A stretch of DNA of 64,000 nucleotides from assembly GCA_963708775.1 (NCBI GenBank), contig CAVPTI010000017.1, forward strand, positions 49,208-113,207. Direction: 5' to 3'. Below the pieces are notes generated by a model. That model made no database searches and had not been told where the DNA came from. It worked only from the letters and a program-made list of their open reading frames with translations. This document shows, one piece after another, positions 26,418-34,672 of this stretch. The DNA comes from JAGVSR01 sp963708775 (GTDB lineage: Bacteria; Pseudomonadota; Alphaproteobacteria; Rhizobiales; Hyphomicrobiaceae). Numbering within the stretch: the stretch's first letter is position 1; each line of letters opens with the position of its first letter. Both the position numbers and the translations under genes were made by a program.

Positions 26418-26878
26418 CACGCAAACAGAAGCGCGGCGTTCTCATTGGATCGGGCGTGGCCATTCTGTCGATCGCCTCGCTGCTCGTGATGTTCGCTTTC
26501 CGTGAAAGTATCGTATTCTTCCACACACCAAGCGACGTGGCAGATAAGAAAATCGAAGCTGGCACACGGTTCCGGCTTGGTGGCTTGGTGGCGGATGGCT
26601 CGGTCAAGCGCGGTCAGGGTACGACGGTTGAATTCGCTGTGACGGACACGTTGGCGAAGGTCAACGTTCAGTACACCGGCATCCTTCCGGATCTCTTCCG
26701 CGAGGGTCAAGGTGTGGTCACCGAAGGCAAGCTCGGTTCGGACGGATTGTTCGTGGCGGACACGGTGCTCGCCAAGCATGATGAAAACTACATGCCTCCC
26801 GAAGTCGCAAAATCGCTGGAAGAAAAGGGCGTGAAGCTCGGTCCCGGCGCACAGCACAAAAGCGGCGCGGGCTATTAG
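26414..26878 (+). CDS. ccmE: Heme chaperone CcmE
   Basis: A 154-residue periplasmic heme chaperone. An N-terminal membrane anchor (VLIGSGVAILSIASLLVMFA) precedes an OB-fold domain (RFRLGGLVADGSVKRGQGTT, VQYTGILPDLFREGQGVV). The heme-binding motif is His122-x-x-x-Tyr126 in LAKHDENYMPPE, where heme attaches covalently to the histidine before transfer to apocytochrome. ATG overlaps the ccmI stop by four bases. Length and motifs match the family. Confidence 0.96.
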   Translation: MTRKQKRGVLIGSGVAILSIASLLVMFAFRESIVFFHTPSDVADKKIEAGTRFRLGGLVADGSVKRGQGTTVEFAVTDTLAKVNVQYTGILPDLFREGQGVVTEGKLGSDGLFVADTVLAKHDENYMPPEVAKSLEEKGVKLGPGAQHKSGAGY

Positions 26879-26913
26879 CTAGATCCGGCGTTGCCGGTCC
26901 AGGGGAGAAACGT

Positions 26914-28896
26914 ATGATCATCGAGATCGGACACTTCGCGCTGATCCTTGCGCTGGTCGTGGCGACAGCGCAGATGATTGTGCCCATGTGGGGCGCGCAC
27001 GTGCGGGATGCACGTCTCATGGCGGTGGGTGACAGCGCGGCGGTCGTACAATTCAGCCTGCTCGTCATCTCCTTCCTCGCGCTCATGCACGCGTTCGTCA
27101 CATCCGACTTCTCGGTGTTGAACGTCGCCGACAATTCACATTCGGAAAAACCGCTGATCTACCGGATTGCCGGCGTATGGGGTAACCACGAGGGCTCGAT
27201 GCTGCTCTGGGTTCTCATCCTGGGCCTCTTCGGCGCAGCCGTGGCTCTCTACGGGCGCAACCTTCCGGCGACGCTTCGGGCTAATGTGCTCGGCGTACAG
27301 GCTTCAATAGCGATCGCGTTCCTGCTGTTCATGCTCTTCACGTCAAACCCGTTCGAGCGCGTCGATCCGGCCCCGTTTGAAGGGCGTGGCCTCAATCCCA
27401 TTCTGCAGGATCCCGCCCTCGCTTTTCATCCGCCGTTTCTCTACGCGGGTTACGTGGGCTTCTCGATGGCTTTCTCGTTTGCCGTCGCTGCGCTGATCGA
27501 AGGCCGTATCGATGCGGCTTGGGCGCGTTGGGTCAGGCCGTGGACGCTGGCGGCATGGATGTGCCTGACGCTCGGCATCGCCATGGGTTCGTGGTGGGCC
27601 TACTATGAGCTTGGCTGGGGCGGCTGGTGGTTCTGGGACCCGGTCGAAAACGCCTCGTTCATGCCGTGGCTGGCGGGGACAGCGCTCCTGCATTCGGCTC
27701 TGGTGATGGAGAAACGGGACGCGCTGAAGGTTTGGACGATCCTGCTCGCCATCCTCACGTTCTCTCTTTCGCTGATGGGCACGTTTCTCGTTCGCTCGGG
27801 CGTGTTGACGTCGGTGCACGCGTTTGCGGTCGATCCCGACCGTGGCATCGTCATCCTCACGATCATGATGTTTTTCACGGGTGGCGGACTGGCGCTCTTT
27901 GCATGGCGTGCCGGAGCGTTGCGCCAGGGCGGGCTTTTCGCGCCGATCAGCCGCGAAGGCAGCCTCGTGCTCAACAACGTCCTGCTCTCGGTGTCGTGCG
28001 CGACGGTTCTCGTCGGCACGCTCTATCCGCTGGCTCTGGAAGGAATAACAGGGGAGAAGATCTCGGTCGGTCCGCCGTTCTTCAACATGACGTTCATTCC
28101 ATTGATGCTGCCCTTGCTGTTTGCCATGCCGTTCGGGCCGCTGCTTGCCTGGAAGCGCGGCGATATGCGCGCCGTGGCGCAGCGTCTTGCGTTCGCCGGC
28201 GGCCTTGCGGTGCTCGTGACGATTGCGGCAGCGGCACTGAGTGGACCGGGTCCGTGGCTTGCGCCGCTGTGCGCCGCACTGGGACTGTTCGTTTTGTTCG
28301 GCGCGATCACTGACCTCCTTTCGCGGGCGCGCTTCGGTGACGTCGGGCGGGCCGAGTTCCTGCGTCGTATCATCAGTCTGCCGCGCTCGGCTTACGGCAC
28401 TGCGCTCGCCCATGCCGGGATCGGCATCATGGTGATTGGCATCGTCGGTACGAGTGCCTACCAGACGGAAAAGATCTTGGCGCTAAAGCCGGGCGAGCGC
28501 GCCGAGGTTGCGGGTTACGATCTGCTCTTTAAGGGTATCACGCCGACAAAGGGGCCTAACTATTCGGAGCAGATCGCGGAGTTTGACGTGACGCGCAACG
28601 GGTCGCCCGTCACGACACTGCTGCCTTCGAAGAGGCTTTACAACGCGCCGCCACAACCGACGACAGAGGCGGGCATCTATCCAGCTTGGACTGGTGACCT
28701 CTACGTGGCACTGGGCGATGAGCAGCCAAGTGGCGCGGTGGCATTGCGGCTCTACTTTCATCCATTTGTTCGGTTCATCTGGATCGGCGCCGTCATTATG
28801 TTCATCGGCGGCATGATCTCACTGACCGATCGCCGGCTCAGGGTCGGCGCTCCACAGCGGGCGCGATCGCGGCCTGCTGCCGTCCCAGCGGAGTAG
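26914..28896 (+). CDS. ccmF: Heme lyase subunit CcmF
   Basis: A 660-residue polytopic inner-membrane protein of the cytochrome c heme lyase. About fifteen membrane helices are evident. The tryptophan-rich WWD loop is GWGGWWFWDPVENASFMPWL, preceded by WGNHEGSMLLWV. Histidines in the flanking periplasmic loops should ligate heme. AGGGGAGA precedes the ATG. The gene lies 35 bases after ccmE and 5 bases before ccmH. It works with CcmH/CcmI to attach heme received from CcmE to CXXCH motifs. Confidence 0.96.
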   Translation: MIIEIGHFALILALVVATAQMIVPMWGAHVRDARLMAVGDSAAVVQFSLLVISFLALMHAFVTSDFSVLNVADNSHSEKPLIYRIAGVWGNHEGSMLLWVLILGLFGAAVALYGRNLPATLRANVLGVQASIAIAFLLFMLFTSNPFERVDPAPFEGRGLNPILQDPALAFHPPFLYAGYVGFSMAFSFAVAALIEGRIDAAWARWVRPWTLAAWMCLTLGIAMGSWWAYYELGWGGWWFWDPVENASFMPWLAGTALLHSALVMEKRDALKVWTILLAILTFSLSLMGTFLVRSGVLTSVHAFAVDPDRGIVILTIMMFFTGGGLALFAWRAGALRQGGLFAPISREGSLVLNNVLLSVSCATVLVGTLYPLALEGITGEKISVGPPFFNMTFIPLMLPLLFAMPFGPLLAWKRGDMRAVAQRLAFAGGLAVLVTIAAAALSGPGPWLAPLCAALGLFVLFGAITDLLSRARFGDVGRAEFLRRIISLPRSAYGTALAHAGIGIMVIGIVGTSAYQTEKILALKPGERAEVAGYDLLFKGITPTKGPNYSEQIAEFDVTRNGSPVTTLLPSKRLYNAPPQPTTEAGIYPAWTGDLYVALGDEQPSGAVALRLYFHPFVRFIWIGAVIMFIGGMISLTDRRLRVGAPQRARSRPAAVPAE

Positions 28897-28901
28897 CGTC
28901 T

Positions 28902-29414
28902 ATGGGAAGCCGCTGGCGCGCGAGCCTTTCATCCTTCATTGCTGCAGTTTTTCTCGTGGCTGCTTGTGCGCCTCCGGTGTTCGCGGTTCAGCCGGACGAA
29001 GTTCTCTCCGATGCAAGCCTTGAAAGGCGAGCGCGTTCGTTATCGACGGGCTTGCGCTGTCTCGTCTGTCAAAACCAGTCGATCGACGACAGTGACGCTC
29101 CGCTGGCCAAGGATCTGCGCGTTCTGGTTCGGGAACGGTTGGTGGCGGGTGACAGCGATCAGCAGGTGATCGACTATGTGGTCGCCCGCTATGGCGACTT
29201 CGTGCTTCTGAAGCCGCCGATGAACACGCATACGCTGCTTCTCTGGATCGCGCCCTTCCTGGCACTGGCAGGTGCGATCGTCGTCATACTTCGCGGCATG
29301 CGTGCGCAACCGGCTGCATCTGTCGCGACGGCAGCGCCTTTGTCTGCGCGTGAAGAAGAAGAACTCGACCGGCTGATCAAATCGACGCGCGGACCAGACA
29401 CGTCATCGAGTTAA
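28902..29414 (+). CDS. ccmH: Cytochrome c maturation protein CcmH
   Basis: A 170-residue thiol oxidoreductase subunit of the heme lyase. Signal peptide MGSRWRASLSSFIAAVFLVA, then the redox motif LRCLVCQNQSIDDSDA with Cys53 and Cys56, and a membrane helix (TLLLWIAPFLALAGAIVVIL, about 111-130) followed by a cytoplasmic tail. It reduces the apocytochrome CXXCH disulfide. It matches the short CcmH (CcmL) form, as CcmI is separate here. Its 3' end overlaps the convergent protease gene by four bases. Confidence 0.94.
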   Translation: MGSRWRASLSSFIAAVFLVAACAPPVFAVQPDEVLSDASLERRARSLSTGLRCLVCQNQSIDDSDAPLAKDLRVLVRERLVAGDSDQQVIDYVVARYGDFVLLKPPMNTHTLLLWIAPFLALAGAIVVILRGMRAQPAASVATAAPLSAREEEELDRLIKSTRGPDTSSS

Positions 29415-30655
29415 GGACCTGAGGGGCGGGGCCGCGGGACGCTCCCCGTTTCCAGTTGGTCCGATGAAGGCTCGTAGCGTGGATCACCGCCTCGACCGGC
29501 CACCACCGTCTCGAGGCGGCGCAGCAGTTCGCTGCTGGCGAGCCCTGTTTTCGGACGCCGCTCGGCGGCTTCGAATTTTTCAATCGCTTCGCGCAGGTCG
29601 GGGCTGTAGCGGCCATCCAGCGGTCCAGGATAATAGCCCGACTGGCTCAGGGCACGCTGCATGCGCCGGATGTCAGCGCGCTCGTGAAGGATCGTCGCGC
29701 GGGCGAAGTGGTCGCGCTGATCCATGAACGCAAGGGTTGAAACTCCGGTGTTAGCGACTGTGTCGGACCGGTAGCGATGCAAGACTTCGCCCGCCTGTGT
29801 CAGCACGTGCGACTGCAGGTAAGTGCCGACATTAATGCCGACGACTTCGGGACCGCGTGGGCCGTCCATCAAGATCGGCGAACCTGACGAAGCGCCGCCG
29901 GTATCGCACGTGTGCAGGATTAGAGCACTGGCATCGGCGAAGTCGCTGGCAATGATGCGGCCGCTCTCGCTTAGGCTCGGACGGCGTACCGCACACGGCG
30001 GGCTGAACGTCAGCCGCCAGTTTCCAAAGTCGCCGTGATAGCCGACCTGGTAGATAGGACGCTCGCCTTCGCTCGCTGAAAGTTCCGCAGGCGTGCGGCG
30101 TGCAAGAGGCAGTCCGCCTTTCAGGCATGCCGGCGCGGCGAGACGAACCAGGGCCCAGTCGCGGGTGGCGTCGATGGGTGGCTTCGTCGATAGGCTGGTC
30201 GTGCCCGTCATCACGTTCTGGGCGGCGGCACCTCGAGCGGCGCCAGCGATGCGGACACCCTTCGTGTTTTTGCCCATGGACGACAGGCGGAAGGTGACGT
30301 TAGCAAGCGGAAGAGGTCGTTCGCCGCGCGTGCGATAAATGCAGTGGGCGGCAGTGGCGACCGTGGATTCATCGACGCAGAAGGCGGTGCAGACAGACCT
30401 GCTCCGCGGTTCGTACAACATGCCGATCTTGGCCTCGAGCGCCTTCAATCGCGACGGCAGCAGCGTGCGGTCGTCGGCGCCGAAAACGGCAATGGAATGG
30501 ATCAGAGGGGAGGCATTTTCCCGTTTCGGATCAGGAAAGCCAGCCAAGGATCCAGCGGCAACCGATGGTGCGATGACCCAGACTGAGGAGACGAGAAAAA
30601 CTCCCGCCCTAACCGGAGCTTCGAGGCCTGCCCAAAGGCTTTTTCCTACGCGCAT
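29411..30655 (-). CDS. Secreted trypsin-like serine protease with peptidoglycan-binding domain
   Basis: A 414-residue exported protein. After an N-terminal signal segment (about residues 17-34) comes a chymotrypsin-fold protease with His104 in TAAHCI, Asp166 in TRDWALV and Ser257 in GGASSGSP. Cysteine pairs fit disulfides. A C-terminal peptidoglycan-binding-1 domain follows (MQRALSQSGYYPGPLDGRYS, residues about 340-385), then a low-complexity tail. The combination suggests a periplasmic wall-associated protease; the substrate is unknown. It is divergent from degP across about 150 bases that should hold both promoters. Confidence 0.85.
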   Translation of the reverse strand: MRVGKSLWAGLEAPVRAGVFLVSSVWVIAPSVAAGSLAGFPDPKRENASPLIHSIAVFGADDRTLLPSRLKALEAKIGMLYEPRSRSVCTAFCVDESTVATAAHCIYRTRGERPLPLANVTFRLSSMGKNTKGVRIAGAARGAAAQNVMTGTTSLSTKPPIDATRDWALVRLAAPACLKGGLPLARRTPAELSASEGERPIYQVGYHGDFGNWRLTFSPPCAVRRPSLSESGRIIASDFADASALILHTCDTGGASSGSPILMDGPRGPEVVGINVGTYLQSHVLTQAGEVLHRYRSDTVANTGVSTLAFMDQRDHFARATILHERADIRRMQRALSQSGYYPGPLDGRYSPDLREAIEKFEAAERRPKTGLASSELLRRLETVVAGRGGDPRYEPSSDQLETGSVPRPRPSGP

Positions 30656-30806
30656 CTCAAGGCCTCTGGATCGCAGACGTTGGCTCTGGCGTCACCGGAG
30701 CGTCGTTTATTAACAACTCTTAAGGCGCCCGAAAGGCAGCCGTAAGGCCCCATCACATAAGTCAAGTTGGACGCCCTGAGTGGCTCGTTCGATGGAGGTT
30801 CCCCCA

Positions 30807-32411
30807 ATGACCACGCCTAATCCTGCCAGTCCGTCTGGTGCCCGTTCAGCAAATCCCGCGCCAGCTTTGATGCCGCGACGCCGCCGGATTGCTATCGCCG
30901 GCGCCGTGGCAGGTCTTGGTCTCATGACCGCACTGCCCGCCTTGACCCCCGCAATTGCTCAGCTGAAGTCCGATGCGCCGACGATCGAAACGCCGTATGG
31001 CCGCGCGCCTTTGACGTTCGCCGATCTCATCGAGAAGGTGAAGCCGTCGGTGGTTTCGATTTCCGTGGTTGCGGGCGGCGGCGACAAGACAGCCGAGAAC
31101 ACTGATCCCCGCGGCCTGCCGGAAGGTTTCCCTGATATTCCCGAAGACAGCCCGTTCTATGAGTTCTTCAAGCGGCTGCCGAAGGAATTCCGCAACGCAC
31201 CGCAGACACCCAAGCCGCCGCAGCAGGCGCAGGGCTCGGGTTTTGTGATTTCGGCCGACGGCTACGTGGTTACCAATAACCACGTTGTCGATGGCGCGAC
31301 CAAGATCCAGGTCAGCTTCGATGATCAGGAGAAGATTGATGCAGAGCTTATCGGCACCGATCCCCGTACCGATCTCGCGCTCCTGAAGATCAAATCAACC
31401 AAGACGTTCCCGCATGTGAAGTTTGCAAACAAGCCGGTGCGCGTCGGCGACTGGGCGATTGCGGTCGGCAACCCCTTCGGTCTCGGCGGAACGGTAACGG
31501 CGGGTATCGTCTCAGCTCTCGGCCGAGATATCGGTTCGGGTCCGTATGACTTCCTGCAGATCGACGCGGCCGTGAACCGCGGCAACTCCGGTGGTCCGAC
31601 GTTCAGCCTCGACGGCGATGTGATCGGCGTTAATACCGCCATCTTCAGTCCTTCGGGCGGCAATGTCGGCATCGCTTTCGCGGTGCCTGCTAAGACGGCC
31701 ATCGAAGTTATCGAGCAACTGAAGTCGAGCGGCAAGGTCAGCCGCGGTTGGCTGGGTGTGAAGATCCAGAACGTTGACGACGACACGGCTTCAGCTCTGG
31801 GCTTGCCGGGAGCGAAGGGTGCACTCGTTAGCGAGATCACGCCGAATGGTCCGGCTGCTGGCTCCGGGCTCAAAGTGCAGGACACCATCCTGCAAGTGAA
31901 CGAGGACGACATCGCCGACAGCCGCGACCTGGCCCGCAAGATCGCCGACTATGCGCCTGACACCACGGTCGACGTGAAGGTTTGGCGCAATAACAAGCCT
32001 GAGAACGTGAAGGTCAAACTCGGCATGTTCCCCGGATCGCCGGACGAGATCGCAAAGCTCGAGCAGGGTAAGCCCGTGCAGAAAAAGGAAGTCGAGAAAA
32101 CGACCCTCGATCTCCTCGGGCTGACCGTCGGTCCGGTTACGGGCGATAACGCAGAAGGCGTGTCGATCACCGAGGTCGAGCCATCGTCGGATGCCGCCGA
32201 GAAGGGTCTGCGTCCGGGTGATGTCATCGTGCAGGTGCAAGGTGAGACGGTCGGTAAGCCGGCGGACGTCGCCAGCGAAATCGCCAAGGTGCAGGAGATG
32301 GGCCGATCGGCGGTTATGCTCAGCGTCAAGTCTCAAGACCGGACCCGCTTCGTCGCCGTGCAGTTAAAGAAGGATACGGCGAAGAGCGGCAAGGAGAAGG
32401 ATAAGGGTTAA
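30807..32411 (+). CDS. degP: DegP/HtrA periplasmic serine protease
   Basis: A 534-residue Do-family protease-chaperone. The N terminus has an Arg-rich stretch and a membrane/signal segment (IAIAGAVAGLGLMTALPALT). The catalytic triad is His159 (VTNNHVVDG), Asp189 (RTDLALLK) and Ser261 (NRGNSGGPTF). Two PDZ domains follow (VSRGWLGVKIQNV region and LLGLTVGPVTGDNAEGVSI region), as in DegP rather than DegS. GGAGG precedes ATG 30807. It degrades or refolds damaged envelope proteins. It is followed by a large hairpin and a two-component system, suggesting envelope-stress control in this block. Confidence 0.94.
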   Translation: MTTPNPASPSGARSANPAPALMPRRRRIAIAGAVAGLGLMTALPALTPAIAQLKSDAPTIETPYGRAPLTFADLIEKVKPSVVSISVVAGGGDKTAENTDPRGLPEGFPDIPEDSPFYEFFKRLPKEFRNAPQTPKPPQQAQGSGFVISADGYVVTNNHVVDGATKIQVSFDDQEKIDAELIGTDPRTDLALLKIKSTKTFPHVKFANKPVRVGDWAIAVGNPFGLGGTVTAGIVSALGRDIGSGPYDFLQIDAAVNRGNSGGPTFSLDGDVIGVNTAIFSPSGGNVGIAFAVPAKTAIEVIEQLKSSGKVSRGWLGVKIQNVDDDTASALGLPGAKGALVSEITPNGPAAGSGLKVQDTILQVNEDDIADSRDLARKIADYAPDTTVDVKVWRNNKPENVKVKLGMFPGSPDEIAKLEQGKPVQKKEVEKTTLDLLGLTVGPVTGDNAEGVSITEVEPSSDAAEKGLRPGDVIVQVQGETVGKPADVASEIAKVQEMGRSAVMLSVKSQDRTRFVAVQLKKDTAKSGKEKDKG

Positions 32412-32446
32412 TCCCCTGTATTCTTGATCAACTCTTGAACATCAAC

Positions 32447-32496
32447 CGAGGCGGCCGGTATTCCAATGGGTGGTTCCATGGAATTTGGCCGCCTCG
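32447..32496. other. Large imperfect hairpin between degP and the response regulator
   Basis: Outer arms CGAGGCGGCC (32447-32456) and GGCCGCCTCG (32487-32496) pair perfectly over 10 bp. Inside them ATTCCA (32460-32465) pairs with TGGAAT (32479-32484), leaving a 13-base loop. No T-tract follows, so it is not a classical terminator. It could be an mRNA-processing or stability element or a protein-binding site between the two units. Confidence 0.7.
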
Positions 32497-32573
32497 ACCT
32501 GTTGAGGCGGATCATGCAAGATGCCATCGACGAAAGCAGCCGGGCGGATGCCGCGGCCGGGAGACCGACAAGC

Positions 32574-33254
32574 ATGCGCGTTCTGGTGATCGAGGATGAC
32601 CGCGAAACGGCCCAGTTCCTCCAGAAGTCGCTGAAAGAGAGCGGTCACGCGGCGGATCTGGCGGGGGATGGAGAAACAGGTCTCTCGCTTGCAGAGACCG
32701 GCGTCTATGACGTGCTCATTGTCGATCGCATGCTGCCGAAGCTCGATGGGCTCTCGGTCGTGAAGACGCTGCGCACGGGCGGAGTGCGAACGCCGGTGCT
32801 GATCCTGTCGGCCTTAGGCGACGTTGACGACCGGGTCAAAGGTCTACGCGCGGGCGGAGACGATTATCTGACCAAGCCGTATGCCTATACCGAACTCCTG
32901 GCGCGTATCGAGGCACTGTCGCGGCGTGCGGTGCCGGAAGAGCAAGTGACGAAGTATGTGGTGGGCGATCTCGTTCTTGACCGGCTCTCACATCGTGTGA
33001 CGCGCGGCGGCGAACAGATCATTTTGCAGCCGCGGGAATACCGGCTCCTCGAGTATCTCATGAAGAACGCCGGGCAGGTCGTCACGCGCACGATGCTGCT
33101 TGAGAACGTGTGGGATTATCACTTTGATCCGCAGACGAACGTGATCGACGTGCATGTCTCGCGACTTCGGTCAAAGATTGACAAGAACTTCGAGAAGCCG
33201 CTTCTGCACACGGTGCGGGGCGCCGGCTACATGGTCCGTGACGGTGCTGGATAG
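32574..33254 (+). CDS. OmpR-family response regulator downstream of degP
   Basis: A 226-residue DNA-binding response regulator. The receiver has VIEDDRE, phospho-Asp in LIVDRMLPKLDG (about residue 51), Ser/Thr in ILSALGDVDD and Lys in DDYLTKPYAYTE. The winged-helix effector carries LQPREYRLLEYLMKNAGQVV and NVIDVHVSRLRSKI. ATG 32574 after GGGAGACC gives the family length; an upstream in-frame ATG would add 36 residues encoded by the hairpin region. It overlaps the kinase start by 17 bases. The pair probably senses envelope state, given the degP neighbour. Confidence 0.92.
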   Translation: MRVLVIEDDRETAQFLQKSLKESGHAADLAGDGETGLSLAETGVYDVLIVDRMLPKLDGLSVVKTLRTGGVRTPVLILSALGDVDDRVKGLRAGGDDYLTKPYAYTELLARIEALSRRAVPEEQVTKYVVGDLVLDRLSHRVTRGGEQIILQPREYRLLEYLMKNAGQVVTRTMLLENVWDYHFDPQTNVIDVHVSRLRSKIDKNFEKPLLHTVRGAGYMVRDGAG

Positions 33255-34641
33255 GCTCGGCGCGTCCGCCTGGACGTCGACCCCGTTTCGTCTGGCGGCG
33301 TTTAGCATAGCGGCGTTCCTCATTACCGCCGCGGGCATTGTCGGCTTTCTTTTCTGGCAAACGAACAATCTCCTGACCGAACAGGTTCTTTCCGGCCTTC
33401 GGGCGGAAGTGCAGGAGATGCGCCACATCGAGGCGGCGGCCGGTTCGGCATCAGTGGCGGAAGCTGTGAAGGCGCGCGCGCGGCCGGAGGGGCCGGGGCT
33501 TTACTTTTTTGCAGATCGGACCGGTCGCAAGCGCGCGGGCAACCTCAGCAGACTTCCCCCCGAACTGGAAAGTGAAGCAGGCGGCACATTTCGCTATGAG
33601 CGACAGGCTGGCGATCAGCGTCTGGCAGTGGCGTTGCCGGTACTCTTTCCCGACGGCACGCGTCTTCTTGTCGGTCGCGACATCGAAGAGCAGCGCGTGT
33701 TTGCCAACCGCATGCGCACGGTTTTTCTGCTCGGTTTCAGTTTGCTTTCAGTGGCGGGTCTGGCGGGCGGGCTCGGCGCCGGACGGCTGCTTCTCAATCG
33801 GATCGATCAAATCAACGCGGCGAGCCGGTCCATTATGGCCGGAGATCTGACGCAGCGTGTGCCGCTGGCGGGAAGCAACGACGAATTGGATGGGCTGGCT
33901 CAAAACCTCAACATGATGCTCGATCGGATCGAGCAACTGATGAGCGGATTGCGCGAAGTTTCCGACAACATCGCGCATGATCTGAAAACACCGCTCAGCC
34001 GGTTGCGCAATCGTGCGGAAGCAACCCTGCGCGATGGTGGCGAATGCGATGCGTACCGGGCCGGTCTGGAGCGGATCATTGAGGAGGCGGACGAACTCAT
34101 CAAGACCTTCAATGCGATGCTGCTGGTTGCCCGTCTGGAGGCTGGGGCGTTGGAAGGATCGACGGAAGCGTTCGACCTGGGCAGCCTCGTGCGGGATGTG
34201 GCCGAGTTCTATGAGCCGGTGTCGGATGAGCAGGGCCTCGAACTCACGGTCGATGTGGGAGATGGGCCCGAGATCGTCGCCAACCGGCATCTCGTCAGCC
34301 AAGCTGTTGCCAATCTCATCGACAACGCGATCAAGTACGGACGTCCGGATGCGGCTGGTGAGGCTGGAAAGATCAGCGTATCGCTGCGGCCACTGAACCA
34401 CGACGTCGAAATTGTTGTGGCCGATCGCGGTCCCGGCATCAGCGCCGACGACCGGGAGCGGGCGCTCAAGCGTTTTGTTCGATTGGAGGCGAGCCGAACC
34501 AAGCCGGGCACTGGTCTCGGTCTCAGTCTCGTGTCAGCGGTTGCGCGCCTGCACCATGGCACGGTACGTCTCGAAGACAACGCGCCGGGTCTGCGGGCAG
34601 TGCTCGTGCTGCCGCTCGCGCGCCAGGGGACCAGCGCATAA
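33238..34641 (+). CDS. Sensor histidine kinase partner of the preceding regulator
   Basis: A 467-residue kinase with two membrane helices (about residues 17-38 and 163-186) around a periplasmic domain of about 125 residues. A HAMP domain follows (INAASRSIMAGDLTQRVPLA). The H box is NIAHDLKTPLSRLRNRAEA, N box LIDNAIKYG, G1 DRGPGIS and G2 GTGLGLSL. GTG 33238 is chosen because it lies inside the end of the regulator and gives a short N-terminal tail; GTG 33244 is also possible. It would autophosphorylate and pass phosphate to the regulator. Confidence 0.9.
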   Translation: MTVLDRLGASAWTSTPFRLAAFSIAAFLITAAGIVGFLFWQTNNLLTEQVLSGLRAEVQEMRHIEAAAGSASVAEAVKARARPEGPGLYFFADRTGRKRAGNLSRLPPELESEAGGTFRYERQAGDQRLAVALPVLFPDGTRLLVGRDIEEQRVFANRMRTVFLLGFSLLSVAGLAGGLGAGRLLLNRIDQINAASRSIMAGDLTQRVPLAGSNDELDGLAQNLNMMLDRIEQLMSGLREVSDNIAHDLKTPLSRLRNRAEATLRDGGECDAYRAGLERIIEEADELIKTFNAMLLVARLEAGALEGSTEAFDLGSLVRDVAEFYEPVSDEQGLELTVDVGDGPEIVANRHLVSQAVANLIDNAIKYGRPDAAGEAGKISVSLRPLNHDVEIVVADRGPGISADDRERALKRFVRLEASRTKPGTGLGLSLVSAVARLHHGTVRLEDNAPGLRAVLVLPLARQGTSA

Positions 34642-34672
34642 AGACGCCGGCCCCGGAGCAGAGGGAGACGTC

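Noticed and set aside
30710..30723. TTAA-N6-TTAA upstream of degP as a CtrA site
   Set aside because: The spacer is 6 rather than 7 bases, so it does not meet the consensus; likely chance in an AT-richer intergenic segment.
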